Shown piece after piece: positions 50,913 through 59,409 of a stretch of DNA of 64,000 bases. Numbering within the stretch: position 1 is the first letter of the stretch; every line of letters begins with the position of its first letter. The position numbers and the translations under genes are program-made. The stretch comes from Prado023 sp963714995 (lineage in GTDB: Bacteria > Actinomycetota > Actinomycetes > S36-B12 > CAIYMF01). Below the pieces are notes generated by a model. The model was given only the letters and a program-made list of their open reading frames with translations, had not been told where the DNA came from and did not search any database. The stretch is from contig CAVQQP010000006.1 in the NCBI GenBank assembly GCA_963714995.1, forward strand, positions 1 through 64,000, written 5' to 3'.

Positions 50913-53144
50913 CCACGTCCACGCAGAACCCTGCTGACGCCGACCGCTCCCAGCCGTTGGTAGTCGATTCGGTCGATTCGATCGACCGAATCGACTACCA
51001 ACGGCCACCGGGAGCCCCCGGCGAGCAGGCTGTCGCGCCGGCCCCACCATCTCCGGACGTCGCGGCAGGGCCGGCCTCACCTGCGGACCAGGCCAGTCCC
51101 ATCCCCGACACCCGGCCCACGCCCGCCTGGGCGCGGTGGGCCCTGGTGGCCCTCCTCGCCGGCACGGCCCTGCTCTACCTGTGGGGGCTGAGCCGCAACG
51201 GATGGGCCAACTCCTACTACTCCGCTGCCGCGCAGGCCGCCGGGGAGAGTTGGAAGGCGTGGTTCTTCGGCAGCTTCGATGCCGCCAACGCCATCACGGT
51301 CGACAAGCCCCCCGCGTCCCTGTGGCTGATGGGCCTCAGCGTGCGCCTGTTCGGGTTGAGCTCCTGGTCGGTGCTCGATCCCCCAGGCACTGCTCGGCGT
51401 GGCCTCGGTCGGTGTCCTGTACGTGACGGTGCGGCGCTGGTTCGGCCCGGCCGCCGGGCTCATCGCCGGGGCGGTGCTCGCCCTGACGCCGGTGGCGACG
51501 CTGATGTTCCGGTTCAACAACCCCGACGCGCTGCTCGTGTTCCTCCTCGTCTGCGCTGCGTGGGCGATGGGCCGAGCCACACAGCACGGCTCGCTGCGCT
51601 GGATCGTGCTGGCCGGGGGGTTCGTCGGCCTGGCCTTCCTGGCCAAGATGATGCAGGCGTTCCTGGTGCTGCCCGGGTTCGTGGCGATGTACGCGGTGGC
51701 GGCTCCGATCGGCCTTCGGCGCCGTCTCGGGCACCTGCTCGCCGCCTTCGCTGCGATGGTCGTCGCCGGCGGTTGGTGGGTCGCTGTCGTGGAGCTGTGG
51801 CCAGCGGGCTCGCGACCGTACGTCGGTGGGTCGCAGACCAACTCGATCGTCGAGCTGATCCTGGGCTACAACGGGTTCGGACGGCTGACCGGCGACGAGG
51901 TCGGCAGCGTGGTCCCCGGTGGTGGCCAGGGCGTCTCGATGTGGGGACCGACCGGATGGGGCCGCCTGTTCAGCTCCTCCTACGGCGGGCAGGTCGCCTG
52001 GTTGCTGCCAGCCGCACTGGTCATGATCGCGGTGCTGCTCGTGACCTCGCGCCGGGCTGGGCGCACCGACCTGACTCGTGCAGCTGTCCTCGGCTGGGGC
52101 GGCTGGCTGGTCGTCACTGCCGCGGTCATCTCCTTCAGCGAGGGGATCATCCACGAGTACTACACCGTGGCACTGGCCCCGGCCATCGGCGCGCTGGTGG
52201 GGATCGGCTCGGTGACGCTCTGGTCATCCCGGCAGGCCCTGTGGGCCAGGCTGGTGGCGGCGGCACTCGTCGTGGGGACGGCGTGGTGGTCGATGGTCCT
52301 GCTCGGCCGCTCCGAGGGATTCGTGACATGGCTGGGCCCCGCGGTCCTCGGGGGCGGGGCGGTCGCAGCAGGCGCCCTCCTGTTCGCTGCACACCTGCCG
52401 CGGCCCCTCATGCGCGGTGTGGCACTCGGTGGCGCACTGGCCGGTCTGGTGGTCGTGCTGGCGGGCCCGGCTGCCTACTCGGTGCAGACTGCGACGAGCA
52501 CGGCGTCCGGTTCGCTGCCCTCAGCTGGGCCGGGCGTCTCCGGGGGTCGGGGCGGGGGCGGAGCGGCCGGCCCGGGCATGGGGGGCCCGGGGGGGCGAGG
52601 GCAGGGGATGCCTGCCGGCCCCGCCGGCGGTGCGCCGCCCGGTGTGGGGCCGGGCCAGGCCTCACCGGGCCAGTCCCCCCTCGGCCGTGTGCCCCAGACC
52701 GGGACCCCCGGTGGGCCTGCCGATGGTGGCGGAGCCGGTGGACTGCTCAGCGGCAGCACCCCCAGTCAGGCGGTGACCGACGCCCTGCTCGCCGATGCCG
52801 AGGAGTTCACCTGGGTGGCGGCGGCGGTGGGGGCCAACGCGGCGGCTGGCTACCAGCTGGCGACGGAGCGGCCGGTCATGGCGATCGGTGGGTTCAACGG
52901 CAGCGATCCGGCGCCGACCCTGGCTGAGTTCCAGGCCCTCGTAGCGTCCGGGGAGATCCACTACTTCGTCTCCGGTGGCCAAGGGCTCGGCGGCGGCCAG
53001 ATGGGTGGATCCCGGGCGTCCACGGACATCACCGACTGGGTGGCGCGGACCTACGCCCCGACGACGGTCGGCTCGGTGGTCCTCTACGACCTGTCCGCGC
53101 CCGTGAGCGCGACCAGCGCGGCGGGAACCCTCCAGGAGGCGTGA
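50909..53144 (+). CDS. GT39-type membrane glycosyltransferase (ArnT/PMT-like), frameshifted
   Basis: About 744 residues after repair. A 75-residue N-terminal tail encodes the palindromic repeat. Then comes the GT39 pattern: NGWANSYYSAAAQAAGESWKAWFFGSFDAANAITVDKPPASLWLMGL, FNNPDALLVFLLVCAAWAM, GLAFLAKMMQAFLVLPGF and ten or more helices. A Gly/Pro-rich stretch (about 80 residues) and a soluble end domain follow, ending with ADITDWV-like text (STDITDWVARTY). It would move a sugar from a polyprenyl phosphate onto a surface target. The break SVLIPQALLGVASVG is caused by one extra G creating GATC at 51377-51380. The length is 745 codons plus one. Confidence 0.85.
50953..51005. repeat. 25-bp-arm palindromic repeat inside the GT39 coding sequence
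   Basis: Arms at 50953-50977 and 50981-51005 are perfect reverse complements with a 3-base loop, sharing the core TTGGTAGTCGATTCGGTCGA with the copy at 17639. It is read in frame as PLVVDSVDSIDRIDYQRP in the N-terminal tail. Confidence 0.92.
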
Positions 53145-53148
53145 CCGG

Positions 53149-53184
53149 GCGCTCCCCGGGGCGCCCGGCTACCCCGGGGAGCGC
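53149..53184 (+). terminator. strong GC hairpin after the GT39 gene
   Basis: GCGCTCCCCGGGG pairs perfectly with CCCCGGGGAGCGC around a 10-base loop, starting four bases past the stop. A second palindromic GGGAGCGCTCCC lies at about 53198-53209. No T-tract. Confidence 0.75.
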
Positions 53185-53282
53185 TCTCTCAGGCGCGGGG
53201 AGCGCTCCCTGGCCGACGCGAATCGTGGCGTACGACCCGTACGGCTGCTGATCTGGCTGCGGGACCGCCCGATGGCCGCGGA

Positions 53283-53390
53283 TATAGTCGTGTCTGATTT
53301 GGATCCGTCGGGGGTCGCCCCCTAGAGTGCGCTCCATCCTGCCGGGACCTTGGTCCCGGCGTTGCGCACCCAAAGTCCCGAGGCGATCAC
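53283..53390 (+). promoter_or_regulatory. promoter and structured leader of the polyamine-type ABC operon
   Basis: TATAGT (53283-53288) is a good -10. The leader of about 95 bases holds GGGGG-TCG-CCCCC (53310-53322), then GTGCGC (53327-53332) pairing with GCGCAC (53364-53369) around a hairpin GCCGGGAC-CTTG-GTCCCGGC (53341-53360). A nested fold of this kind suggests an RNA regulator, but it matches no riboswitch class I can recall. Confidence 0.5.
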
Positions 53391-54440
53391 ATGGAAGCAA
53401 CGCTGAGCGTGGCGATCTCCCTGCGAGGGCTGCGCAAGCAGTTCGGGCACGGCGAGGCTGCGGTCGCAGCCGTGGACGGCGTGGACCTCGACGTGCTCGA
53501 CGGCGAGTTCCTCACCCTGCTCGGACCGTCGGGCTCGGGCAAGACCACCGTCCTGAGGATGATCGCCGGGTTCGAGATGCCCACGCAGGGCACGATCGAG
53601 CTGGCCGGCCAGGACGTCACGAATCGCGCGCCGTTCGAACGCGACGTCAACACCGTCTTCCAGGACTACGCGCTGTTCGGGCACATGACCGTGGCCCAGA
53701 ACATCGAGTACGGGCTCAAGGTGGCCAAGGTGCCCAAGCCGGCGCGACGCGAACGCGTGGCGCAGGCGCTGGAGTCCGTCCGACTGGGCTCCTACGGGGA
53801 CCGCCGACCCAGCCAGCTCTCCGGCGGCCAGCGTCAGCGTGTGGCCCTCGCCCGCGCCCTGGTCAACCGGCCCAAGGTCCTGCTCCTCGATGAGCCGCTC
53901 GGCGCCCTGGACCTGAAGCTGCGCGAGCAGATGCAGGTGGAGCTCAAGGCGATCCAGCGCGAGGTCGGCATCACCTTCGTGTTCGTCACCCACGACCAGG
54001 AGGAGGCCCTGACCATGAGCGACCGGATCGCCGTGTTCAACGCGGGCCGGATCGAGCAGGTGGGCACCCCCGCCGAGGTGTACGAGCAGCCGGCGACCCG
54101 GTTCGTGGCCGGGTTCGTCGGGACCTCGAACCTCCTCGAGGGATCCTCCGCCGAGGCCGTCCTCGGGCGCGACGCGCTGGTCTCGGTGCGCCCTGAGAAG
54201 ATCCGGCTGTCCGAGGCGGGGACGAGCCCGAACCCCGGCGAGCACGCCGTGGACGGAGTCGTGCGCGAGGTGATCTACGTGGGTTCGGCGACCCGCTACC
54301 TCGTGGACCTCTCCGTCGGCGGCCAGCTGGCGGCGCTCGAGCAGAACGTGGACCGGCCGCGCGCGGATGCCGACGAGCTGCGTGGCCGGCCGGTCACCCT
54401 GGTCTGGAGCCGCGAGTTCGAGACCCGGATCGGCGCCTAG
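53391..54440 (+). CDS. potA: polyamine-type ABC transporter, ATPase
   Basis: A 349-residue PotA-like ATPase. Walker A LLGPSGSGKTTVLRMIAG, Q-loop VFQDYALFGHM, signature QLSGGQRQRVALARAL, Walker B KVLLLDEPLGALD and VTHDQEEAL. A C-terminal TOBE domain (LVSVRPEKIRLSE, VIYVGSATRYLVDL) is typical of spermidine/putrescine and opine-type importers. It is the first gene of the operon: ATPase, binding protein and two permeases. Polyamine specificity is by family only. Confidence 0.9.
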   Translation: MEATLSVAISLRGLRKQFGHGEAAVAAVDGVDLDVLDGEFLTLLGPSGSGKTTVLRMIAGFEMPTQGTIELAGQDVTNRAPFERDVNTVFQDYALFGHMTVAQNIEYGLKVAKVPKPARRERVAQALESVRLGSYGDRRPSQLSGGQRQRVALARALVNRPKVLLLDEPLGALDLKLREQMQVELKAIQREVGITFVFVTHDQEEALTMSDRIAVFNAGRIEQVGTPAEVYEQPATRFVAGFVGTSNLLEGSSAEAVLGRDALVSVRPEKIRLSEAGTSPNPGEHAVDGVVREVIYVGSATRYLVDLSVGGQLAALEQNVDRPRADADELRGRPVTLVWSREFETRIGA

Positions 54441-54501
54441 CCGTTCCCACCCGACTTCCGGCGCAGCGTGCGGCGGATGAACCAACACAAGGAGGTTGCA
54501 G

Positions 54502-55692
54502 GTGCGCACTACGCGTCTGCTCAAGGCCGCGGCGGCCAGTGCCGCGCTGGTGCTGCTTGCCACGGGCTGCAGCTCATCGGATTCCGACACGGAGGACACG
54601 GAGGCTGCGGCGGCCACCGGCTATGCCGGACCGGTCGGCGAGGGTGAGGGGCAGGTCAACGTCCTGGCCTGGCCCGGCTACGTCGTCCAGGACCCCGACA
54701 ACGGCACCGACTGGGTGACCGAGTTCGAGACCAACACCGGCTGCAAGGTCAACCTGAAGGAGTTCGGCACCTCGGACGAGGCCGTCAAGCTCATGCAGGG
54801 CGGCGGCTACGACGTCGTCTCCGCCTCCGGCGACGCCACGCTGCGCCTGGTGGCCAGCGACAGCGTCCAGCCGGTCAACACCGCCCTGGTCCCGAACTAC
54901 GCCGACATCTTCCCGGGTCTGAAGGACAAGCCCTGGAACACCGTCGACGGCGTCAACTACGGCGTGCCGCACGGGCGCGGCGCCAACCTGCTCATGTACA
55001 ACACGGAGGTCGTCACCCCGGCCCCGACGTCCTGGAAGGACACCTTCGACCCGGCATCTCCCTACGCCGGCAAGGTGACCGCCTACGACTCGCCGATCTT
55101 CATCGCCGACGCCGCGGTGTACCTGATGGCCACCCAGCCCGAGCTGGGCATCAAGGACCCCTACGCCCTGGACCAGGCGCAGTTCGACGCGGCGATCGCC
55201 GTGCTCGAGGCCCAGGAGCCGCTGGTGAGCGAGTACTGGTCGGACTACCTCAAGGAGATGGCGGCGTTCAAGTCCGGCACCTCGGTGCTGGGCACCACCT
55301 GGCAGGTCATCGTCAACGCCGCGCAGGGCGAGGGCACCCCGGTCGACGCCGTGAAGCCGTCCGAGGGTGCGACCGGCTGGTCGGACACCTGGATGGTGGC
55401 CAAGGACACGGAGAACATCAACTGCTCCTACGAGTGGCTCAACTGGATCGTCTCCCCGAAGACCAACGCCCAGGTGGCGGAGTACTTCGGTGAGGCCCCG
55501 GCCAACGCCAAGTCCTGCGCGGAGACGGCAGACCCCGACCACTGCACGACGTTCCACGCCGAGGACGAGGCGTACTGGACCGACGTGTACTACTGGAACA
55601 CGCCGAGCACCGAGTGCCTCGACGGGCGCACGGATGTCGAGTGCGTCCCGTACGCGAAGTGGAGCGAGGCGTGGAGCGCCCTGCGCTCCTGA
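54502..55692 (+). CDS. polyamine-type ABC transporter, substrate-binding lipoprotein
   Basis: A 396-residue family 1 binding protein of the PotD class. The start is GTG 54502, six bases after AAGGAGG (a TTG at 54496 overlaps the ribosome binding site). The lipobox is LATGC. NVLAWPGYVVQDPDNG, FGTSDEAVKLMQGGGYDVV, GVPHGRGANLLMYNTEVV and YSWLNWIVSP-like text (YEWLNWIVSP) fit PotD-like proteins. Four Cys in the last 70 residues (SCAETADPDHC, TECLDGRTDVEC) may form disulfides, which is unusual for PotD. Ligand could be a polyamine or related cation. Confidence 0.88.
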   Translation: MRTTRLLKAAAASAALVLLATGCSSSDSDTEDTEAAAATGYAGPVGEGEGQVNVLAWPGYVVQDPDNGTDWVTEFETNTGCKVNLKEFGTSDEAVKLMQGGGYDVVSASGDATLRLVASDSVQPVNTALVPNYADIFPGLKDKPWNTVDGVNYGVPHGRGANLLMYNTEVVTPAPTSWKDTFDPASPYAGKVTAYDSPIFIADAAVYLMATQPELGIKDPYALDQAQFDAAIAVLEAQEPLVSEYWSDYLKEMAAFKSGTSVLGTTWQVIVNAAQGEGTPVDAVKPSEGATGWSDTWMVAKDTENINCSYEWLNWIVSPKTNAQVAEYFGEAPANAKSCAETADPDHCTTFHAEDEAYWTDVYYWNTPSTECLDGRTDVECVPYAKWSEAWSALRS

Positions 55693-55711
55693 TCTGCTGA
55701 GCCCGTGACGT

Positions 55712-55743
55712 CCGTGGGGGCGGGGAGCGCCCCGCCCCCACGG
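55712..55743 (+). terminator. intra-operon hairpin between binding protein and permease
   Basis: CCGTGGGGGCGGGG-AGCG-CCCCGCCCCCACGG is a perfect 14-bp stem with a 4-base loop, 20 bases after the stop of the binding protein. It may reduce permease transcripts relative to the binding protein by attenuation or protect the upstream 3' end. Confidence 0.75.
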
Positions 55744-55808
55744 CGCCCGGGAACCACCCCGGAACCGCACCCGATCCGCACGCCCACCCAGACCGACGGG
55801 AGGACCCG

Positions 55809-56693
55809 ATGGCCGTCGCCACAGACGCCGCGCTGGCGCAGCGCGGGGCCGCTGCGCTGCACCGTCGACCGGGGCTTCGCGTGGGGGGGCTGCTCGCACT
55901 CCCGATGCTCTGGCTCGTCGTCGGGTACATCGGTGCACTGACGCTGCTGTTCGTCACGGCGTTCTGGACCATCGACGACTTCTCCGGCCAGGTCACCCGG
56001 CAGTTCACCCTCGACAACTTCGCCAACCTCTTCACCACGCCGGCGTACCGCGGGCTGGTCCTGCGCACGCTGGGGATCGCCGCGGCGGTCACCGTCCTGT
56101 GCGCCGTGCTCGGCGTGCCGGTGTCGTTCTTCGTCGCCCGGGTCGCACCCAGCCGCTACCGCCCCCTGCTGATCGCCCTTCTGGTCACGCCGCTGTGGGC
56201 GTCCTACCTGGTCAAGGTCTACGCGTGGCGGGCCATGCTCGAGCCGAACACCGGGGTGGTCGCCTGGATGCTGGCTCCGTTCGGGGGCGACAGCCCGGGC
56301 TTCGGCACCCTGGCCATCGTCCTGACCCTGACCTACCTGTGGCTGCCCTACATGATCCTCCCGGTGTACGCGGGGCTCGAGCGGCTCCCCGACTCGCTTC
56401 TCGATGCCTCCGCGGACCTCGGCGCGCGCCCGGGCAGGACGATGCGCTCGATCGTGATGCCGAGCATCAAGCCCGCCCTTGCCGCCGGCTCGATCTTCAC
56501 GTTCTCCCTGAGCCTGGGCGACTACATCACCGCCAAGATCGTCGGCGGGAAGGTGACCATGATCGGCAACGTCGTGGAGCAGAACTACGTGACCAACCTC
56601 CCGTTCGCGGCGGCCATGGCGACGATCCCCGTGCTGATCATGGTCGTGTACCTGCTGGCCGTCCGACGCACCGGCGCCCTGGACAACCTGTAG
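55809..56693 (+). CDS. potB: polyamine-type ABC transporter, permease 1
   Basis: A 294-residue PotB-like permease with six helices. The ATPase-contact loop is SLLDASADLGARPGRTMRSIVMPSIKPALAAG; LLVTPLWASYLVKVYAWRAML and YMILPVYAGLERLP are typical of this type. GGGAGG precedes the ATG. It ends two bases before the second permease, with which it forms a heterodimer. Confidence 0.92.
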   Translation: MAVATDAALAQRGAAALHRRPGLRVGGLLALPMLWLVVGYIGALTLLFVTAFWTIDDFSGQVTRQFTLDNFANLFTTPAYRGLVLRTLGIAAAVTVLCAVLGVPVSFFVARVAPSRYRPLLIALLVTPLWASYLVKVYAWRAMLEPNTGVVAWMLAPFGGDSPGFGTLAIVLTLTYLWLPYMILPVYAGLERLPDSLLDASADLGARPGRTMRSIVMPSIKPALAAGSIFTFSLSLGDYITAKIVGGKVTMIGNVVEQNYVTNLPFAAAMATIPVLIMVVYLLAVRRTGALDNL

Positions 56694-56695
56694 GG

Positions 56696-57490
56696 ATGAC
56701 GATGCACCTGACCCGACCGTTCAAGGCGTTCCTGGCGCTGTTCACCGCCGTCGTCCTGGGCTTCATCTACGTCCCGCTCGGCGTGGTCGTCATCAACTCC
56801 TTCTCCGCGTCGGAGTCGCTCACCTGGCCGCCGCCCGGGTTCACCACCCGGTGGTGGGAGCAGGCGGTCGGGGACAGCGCGATCCACTCGGCGCTGTGGA
56901 CGTCCGTCGGCCTGGCCGTGGTGGCCACCTCGATCGCCCTCATCCTGGGCACGCTGACCGCGCAGGCCCTGGGTCGGTACGCCTTCTTCGGCCGGGATGC
57001 CGTCTCGCTGCTGCTGATCCTGCCGCTGGCCCTCCCCGGCATCGTGACCGGCATCGCGTTCAACAACGTGTTCACCACCTACCTCGGCGGGCTGAGCTGG
57101 ATGTCGCTGGTGGTGGCGCACTCCACCTTCACGATCGTGGTCGTCTACAACAACGCCGTCGCCCGGCTGCGGCGCCTGGCTCCCAACGTCGAGGAGGCGT
57201 CGATGGACCTCGGCGCGACCCGGACCAGGACCTACTGGTCGATCACGTTCCCGATGCTTCGCTCGGCCCTGATCGCCGGGGCGGTGCTCGCCTTCGGCTT
57301 GAGCTTCGACGAGATCATCGTCACCACCTTCACCGCGGGGCCGGGGATCCAGACCCTTCCGATCTGGATCCTCACCAACCTCTTCCGGCCCGGGCAGGGC
57401 CCCCTGGTCGCCGTGGTCGCGGCCTTCCTCGTGCTGGTCTCCATCGGCCCGATCTACCTGGCCCAGCACCTGTCACGCACTGATCGCTGA
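56696..57490 (+). CDS. potC: polyamine-type ABC transporter, permease 2
   Basis: A 264-residue PotC-like permease with six helices. It has VVVINSFSASESLTWPPPGFTTRWW, LLLILPLALPGIVTGIAF and the contact loop NVEEASMDLGATRTRTYWSITFPMLRSAL. FGLSFDEIIVTTFTAGPGIQTLPIWI is the PotC hallmark. It completes the operon; the fructose regulator promoter starts about 95 bases further on. Confidence 0.92.
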   Translation: MTMHLTRPFKAFLALFTAVVLGFIYVPLGVVVINSFSASESLTWPPPGFTTRWWEQAVGDSAIHSALWTSVGLAVVATSIALILGTLTAQALGRYAFFGRDAVSLLLILPLALPGIVTGIAFNNVFTTYLGGLSWMSLVVAHSTFTIVVVYNNAVARLRRLAPNVEEASMDLGATRTRTYWSITFPMLRSALIAGAVLAFGLSFDEIIVTTFTAGPGIQTLPIWILTNLFRPGQGPLVAVVAAFLVLVSIGPIYLAQHLSRTDR

Positions 57491-57585
57491 GCCGCGCCCG
57501 CGCGGGCGCCTCGGCGTGTGTGACCCGCCCGTTCTGGGGGCTTCATGGCGTTTCGTGGCCTGTGCGCGCGCGTCGATGCCCGAAT

Positions 57586-57655
57586 CTGTTTGATCTAGCC
57601 GCGCAATCTGTTGACATCTGTGGGAACAGGGTGTTAACTACGGCTAGACAAACAG
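57586..57655 (+). promoter_or_regulatory. fructose operon promoter with flanking operator half-sites
   Basis: TTGACA (57611-57616), a 17-base spacer and TTAACT (57634-57639) form a consensus promoter. It is bracketed by CTGTTTGATCTAGCC (57586-57600) and GGCTAGACAAACAG (57642-57655), near-perfect reverse complements, one upstream of -35 and one on the transcription start. This is a natural DeoR-type operator. GGAGG lies before the ATG at 57672. Confidence 0.8.
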
Positions 57656-57671
57656 AAACGGAGGCAAACGG

Positions 57672-58433
57672 ATGTATGCGGAAGAGCGCCAAGCGGCGAT
57701 CGTGAGCCGGGCCCGGGTGGCCGGCCGGGTCGAGGTCGCGGAGCTCGCCGACATCTTCGAGGTCACTCCTGAGACCGTGCGCCGCGACCTGACCGCGCTG
57801 GAGCGGGCCGGGCTGCTGCGCCGGGTCCATGGCGGGGCCATCGTGGTGGACCTCTTCGGGTTCGAGCCCGCCCTGTCCGTCCGGGAGACCGTGCACACCG
57901 CCGAGAAGGCGAGCATCGCCGGGGCAGCCCTGGCCCTGCTCCCCGACGAGGGCGCCATCGCCCTGGACGCGGGGTCCTCGACCTACCGCCTGGCCGAGCT
58001 CATGCCGGCGGACCGGGTGCTCACCGTGGTCACCAACAGCCTTCCGATCGCCTCGCTCCTGGCCGCCCGGCCCACCCTCACGGTGCACCTGGTCGGTGGC
58101 CGGGTCCGTGGCCGGACGCTGGCGACCGTCGACCACGCAGCCCTGGAGTACCTGCGCACGGTCTTCGTGGACGTCGCCTTCCTCGGGACGAACGGGTTCT
58201 CCCTCGAGCGCGGCCTGACCACCCCGGACAGCGCGGAGGCCGCCGTGAAGGCCGCATTCGTCGCCGCAGCGCGTCGCAGCGTGCTCCTGGCCGACCACAC
58301 GAAGTTCGGGTCCGATCACTTCGCCCACTTCGCCGACCTCGCCCAGATCGACACGATCGTCACAGACCAAGCCCTATCCAACGATGCCGTCGCGGAGATC
58401 GAGGCGGCCGGACCCCAGGTGGTGCGCGCATGA
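57672..58433 (+). CDS. DeoR-family regulator of the fructose operon
   Basis: A 253-residue DeoR/GlpR-type regulator. The helix-turn-helix is RQAAIVSRARVAGRVEVAELADIFEVTPETVRRDLTALERAGLLRRVHGGA. The sugar-phosphate-binding domain has LDAGSSTYRLAELM, VTNSLPIASLL, FLGTNGFSLERGLTTPDS and LLADHTKFG, with the conserved Asp and Lys. It probably represses until fructose 1-phosphate binds. It overlaps fruK by four bases and autoregulates through the operator at 57586-57655. Confidence 0.93.
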   Translation: MYAEERQAAIVSRARVAGRVEVAELADIFEVTPETVRRDLTALERAGLLRRVHGGAIVVDLFGFEPALSVRETVHTAEKASIAGAALALLPDEGAIALDAGSSTYRLAELMPADRVLTVVTNSLPIASLLAARPTLTVHLVGGRVRGRTLATVDHAALEYLRTVFVDVAFLGTNGFSLERGLTTPDSAEAAVKAAFVAAARRSVLLADHTKFGSDHFAHFADLAQIDTIVTDQALSNDAVAEIEAAGPQVVRA

Positions 58434-59356
58434 TCGTCACAGTCACGTTCAACCCCAGCCTCGACCGCACGATGGCGTTCCAGGCGCTCGTGCGTGGCGA
58501 GGTCCTGCGGGCCGACTCCACCCTGGAGGACCCGGGCGGCAAGGGGGTCAACGTCACCCGCTTCCTCACCGCCCACGGCACCGAGTCGATCGCCGTGCTC
58601 CCGGTGGGCGGGCCCATGGGCCATGCCCTGATCTCGGCGCTCGACGAGGCGGGGATCCCGCACCGGGCCATCCCGATCGCCGGACGGACCCGCGCGAACG
58701 TGGCCGTCGTCGAGCCCGATGGGACCACCACCAAGCTCAACGAGGCCGGACCGGTGCTCGCGGCGGACGAGCTCGATGCCCTGGTCGGCGCGGTCGCAGA
58801 TCTGGCCACGGCCGGCGGCTGGGTCGTGGTGGCAGGAAGCCTGCCGACCGGACAGTCCACCGACGTCGTGCTGCGTGTGGCCGAGGTCGCCCGCGCGGCG
58901 GGTGCGAAGTTCGCCCTCGACATCAGCGGGCAGGCCCTCGCCGACGGGCTGGCCGCCCAGCCGGACCTCATCAAGCCCAACGAGGAGGAGCTCGGCGAGA
59001 TCCTCGGTCGCGAGCTCGTCACCCAGGCCGAGGTCCTCGCCGGGTGCGATGAGGCCCGCACGCGAGGTGCCGGGGCCGTGATCTGCAGCCTCGGCTCCAA
59101 GGGAGCGGTCCTTGTCGACGCGAACGGCCGCTGGCACGGGACCGGCCCCAAGGTCGCGGTCCTGAGCACGGTCGGCGCCGGCGACAGCCTGCTGTCCGGC
59201 TTCCTGCATGCGGGTGGCTCGGGCCCGGATGCCCTTCGGATGGGCATCGCGTGGGCCACCGCAGCAGTCCAGACCCCCGGTACGGGCATCCCGTCCGCCG
59301 GGTTGATCGACCCGAACGCTGTGGAGGTGAGCGCCATCGCCACAGCATCCGCATGA
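58430..59356 (+). CDS. fruK: 1-phosphofructokinase
   Basis: A 308-residue PfkB-family kinase. MIVTVTFNPSLDRTMAFQALVRGEV is the typical start. EDPGGKGVNVTRFLTAHG binds sugar phosphate, SLPTGQSTDV precedes KPNEEELGEIL, and the catalytic Asp is in STVGAGDSLLSGFLHA (GAGD). It converts fructose 1-phosphate made by the PTS to fructose 1,6-bisphosphate. It is the middle gene of fruR-fruK-fruA; a 53-base gap with GGAGG leads into the transporter. Confidence 0.96.
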   Translation: MIVTVTFNPSLDRTMAFQALVRGEVLRADSTLEDPGGKGVNVTRFLTAHGTESIAVLPVGGPMGHALISALDEAGIPHRAIPIAGRTRANVAVVEPDGTTTKLNEAGPVLAADELDALVGAVADLATAGGWVVVAGSLPTGQSTDVVLRVAEVARAAGAKFALDISGQALADGLAAQPDLIKPNEEELGEILGRELVTQAEVLAGCDEARTRGAGAVICSLGSKGAVLVDANGRWHGTGPKVAVLSTVGAGDSLLSGFLHAGGSGPDALRMGIAWATAAVQTPGTGIPSAGLIDPNAVEVSAIATASA

Positions 59357-59409
59357 CGGAAGTGCCCCCGCAGTACCCCGTGTATCCACACCAACCGGAG
59401 GTCAGTTCA

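Noticed and set aside
53283..53390. Guanidine (ykkC) or other known riboswitch in the ABC leader
   Set aside because: I could not find the conserved bulges of the guanidine, SAM, TPP or c-di-GMP classes; only stems are visible.
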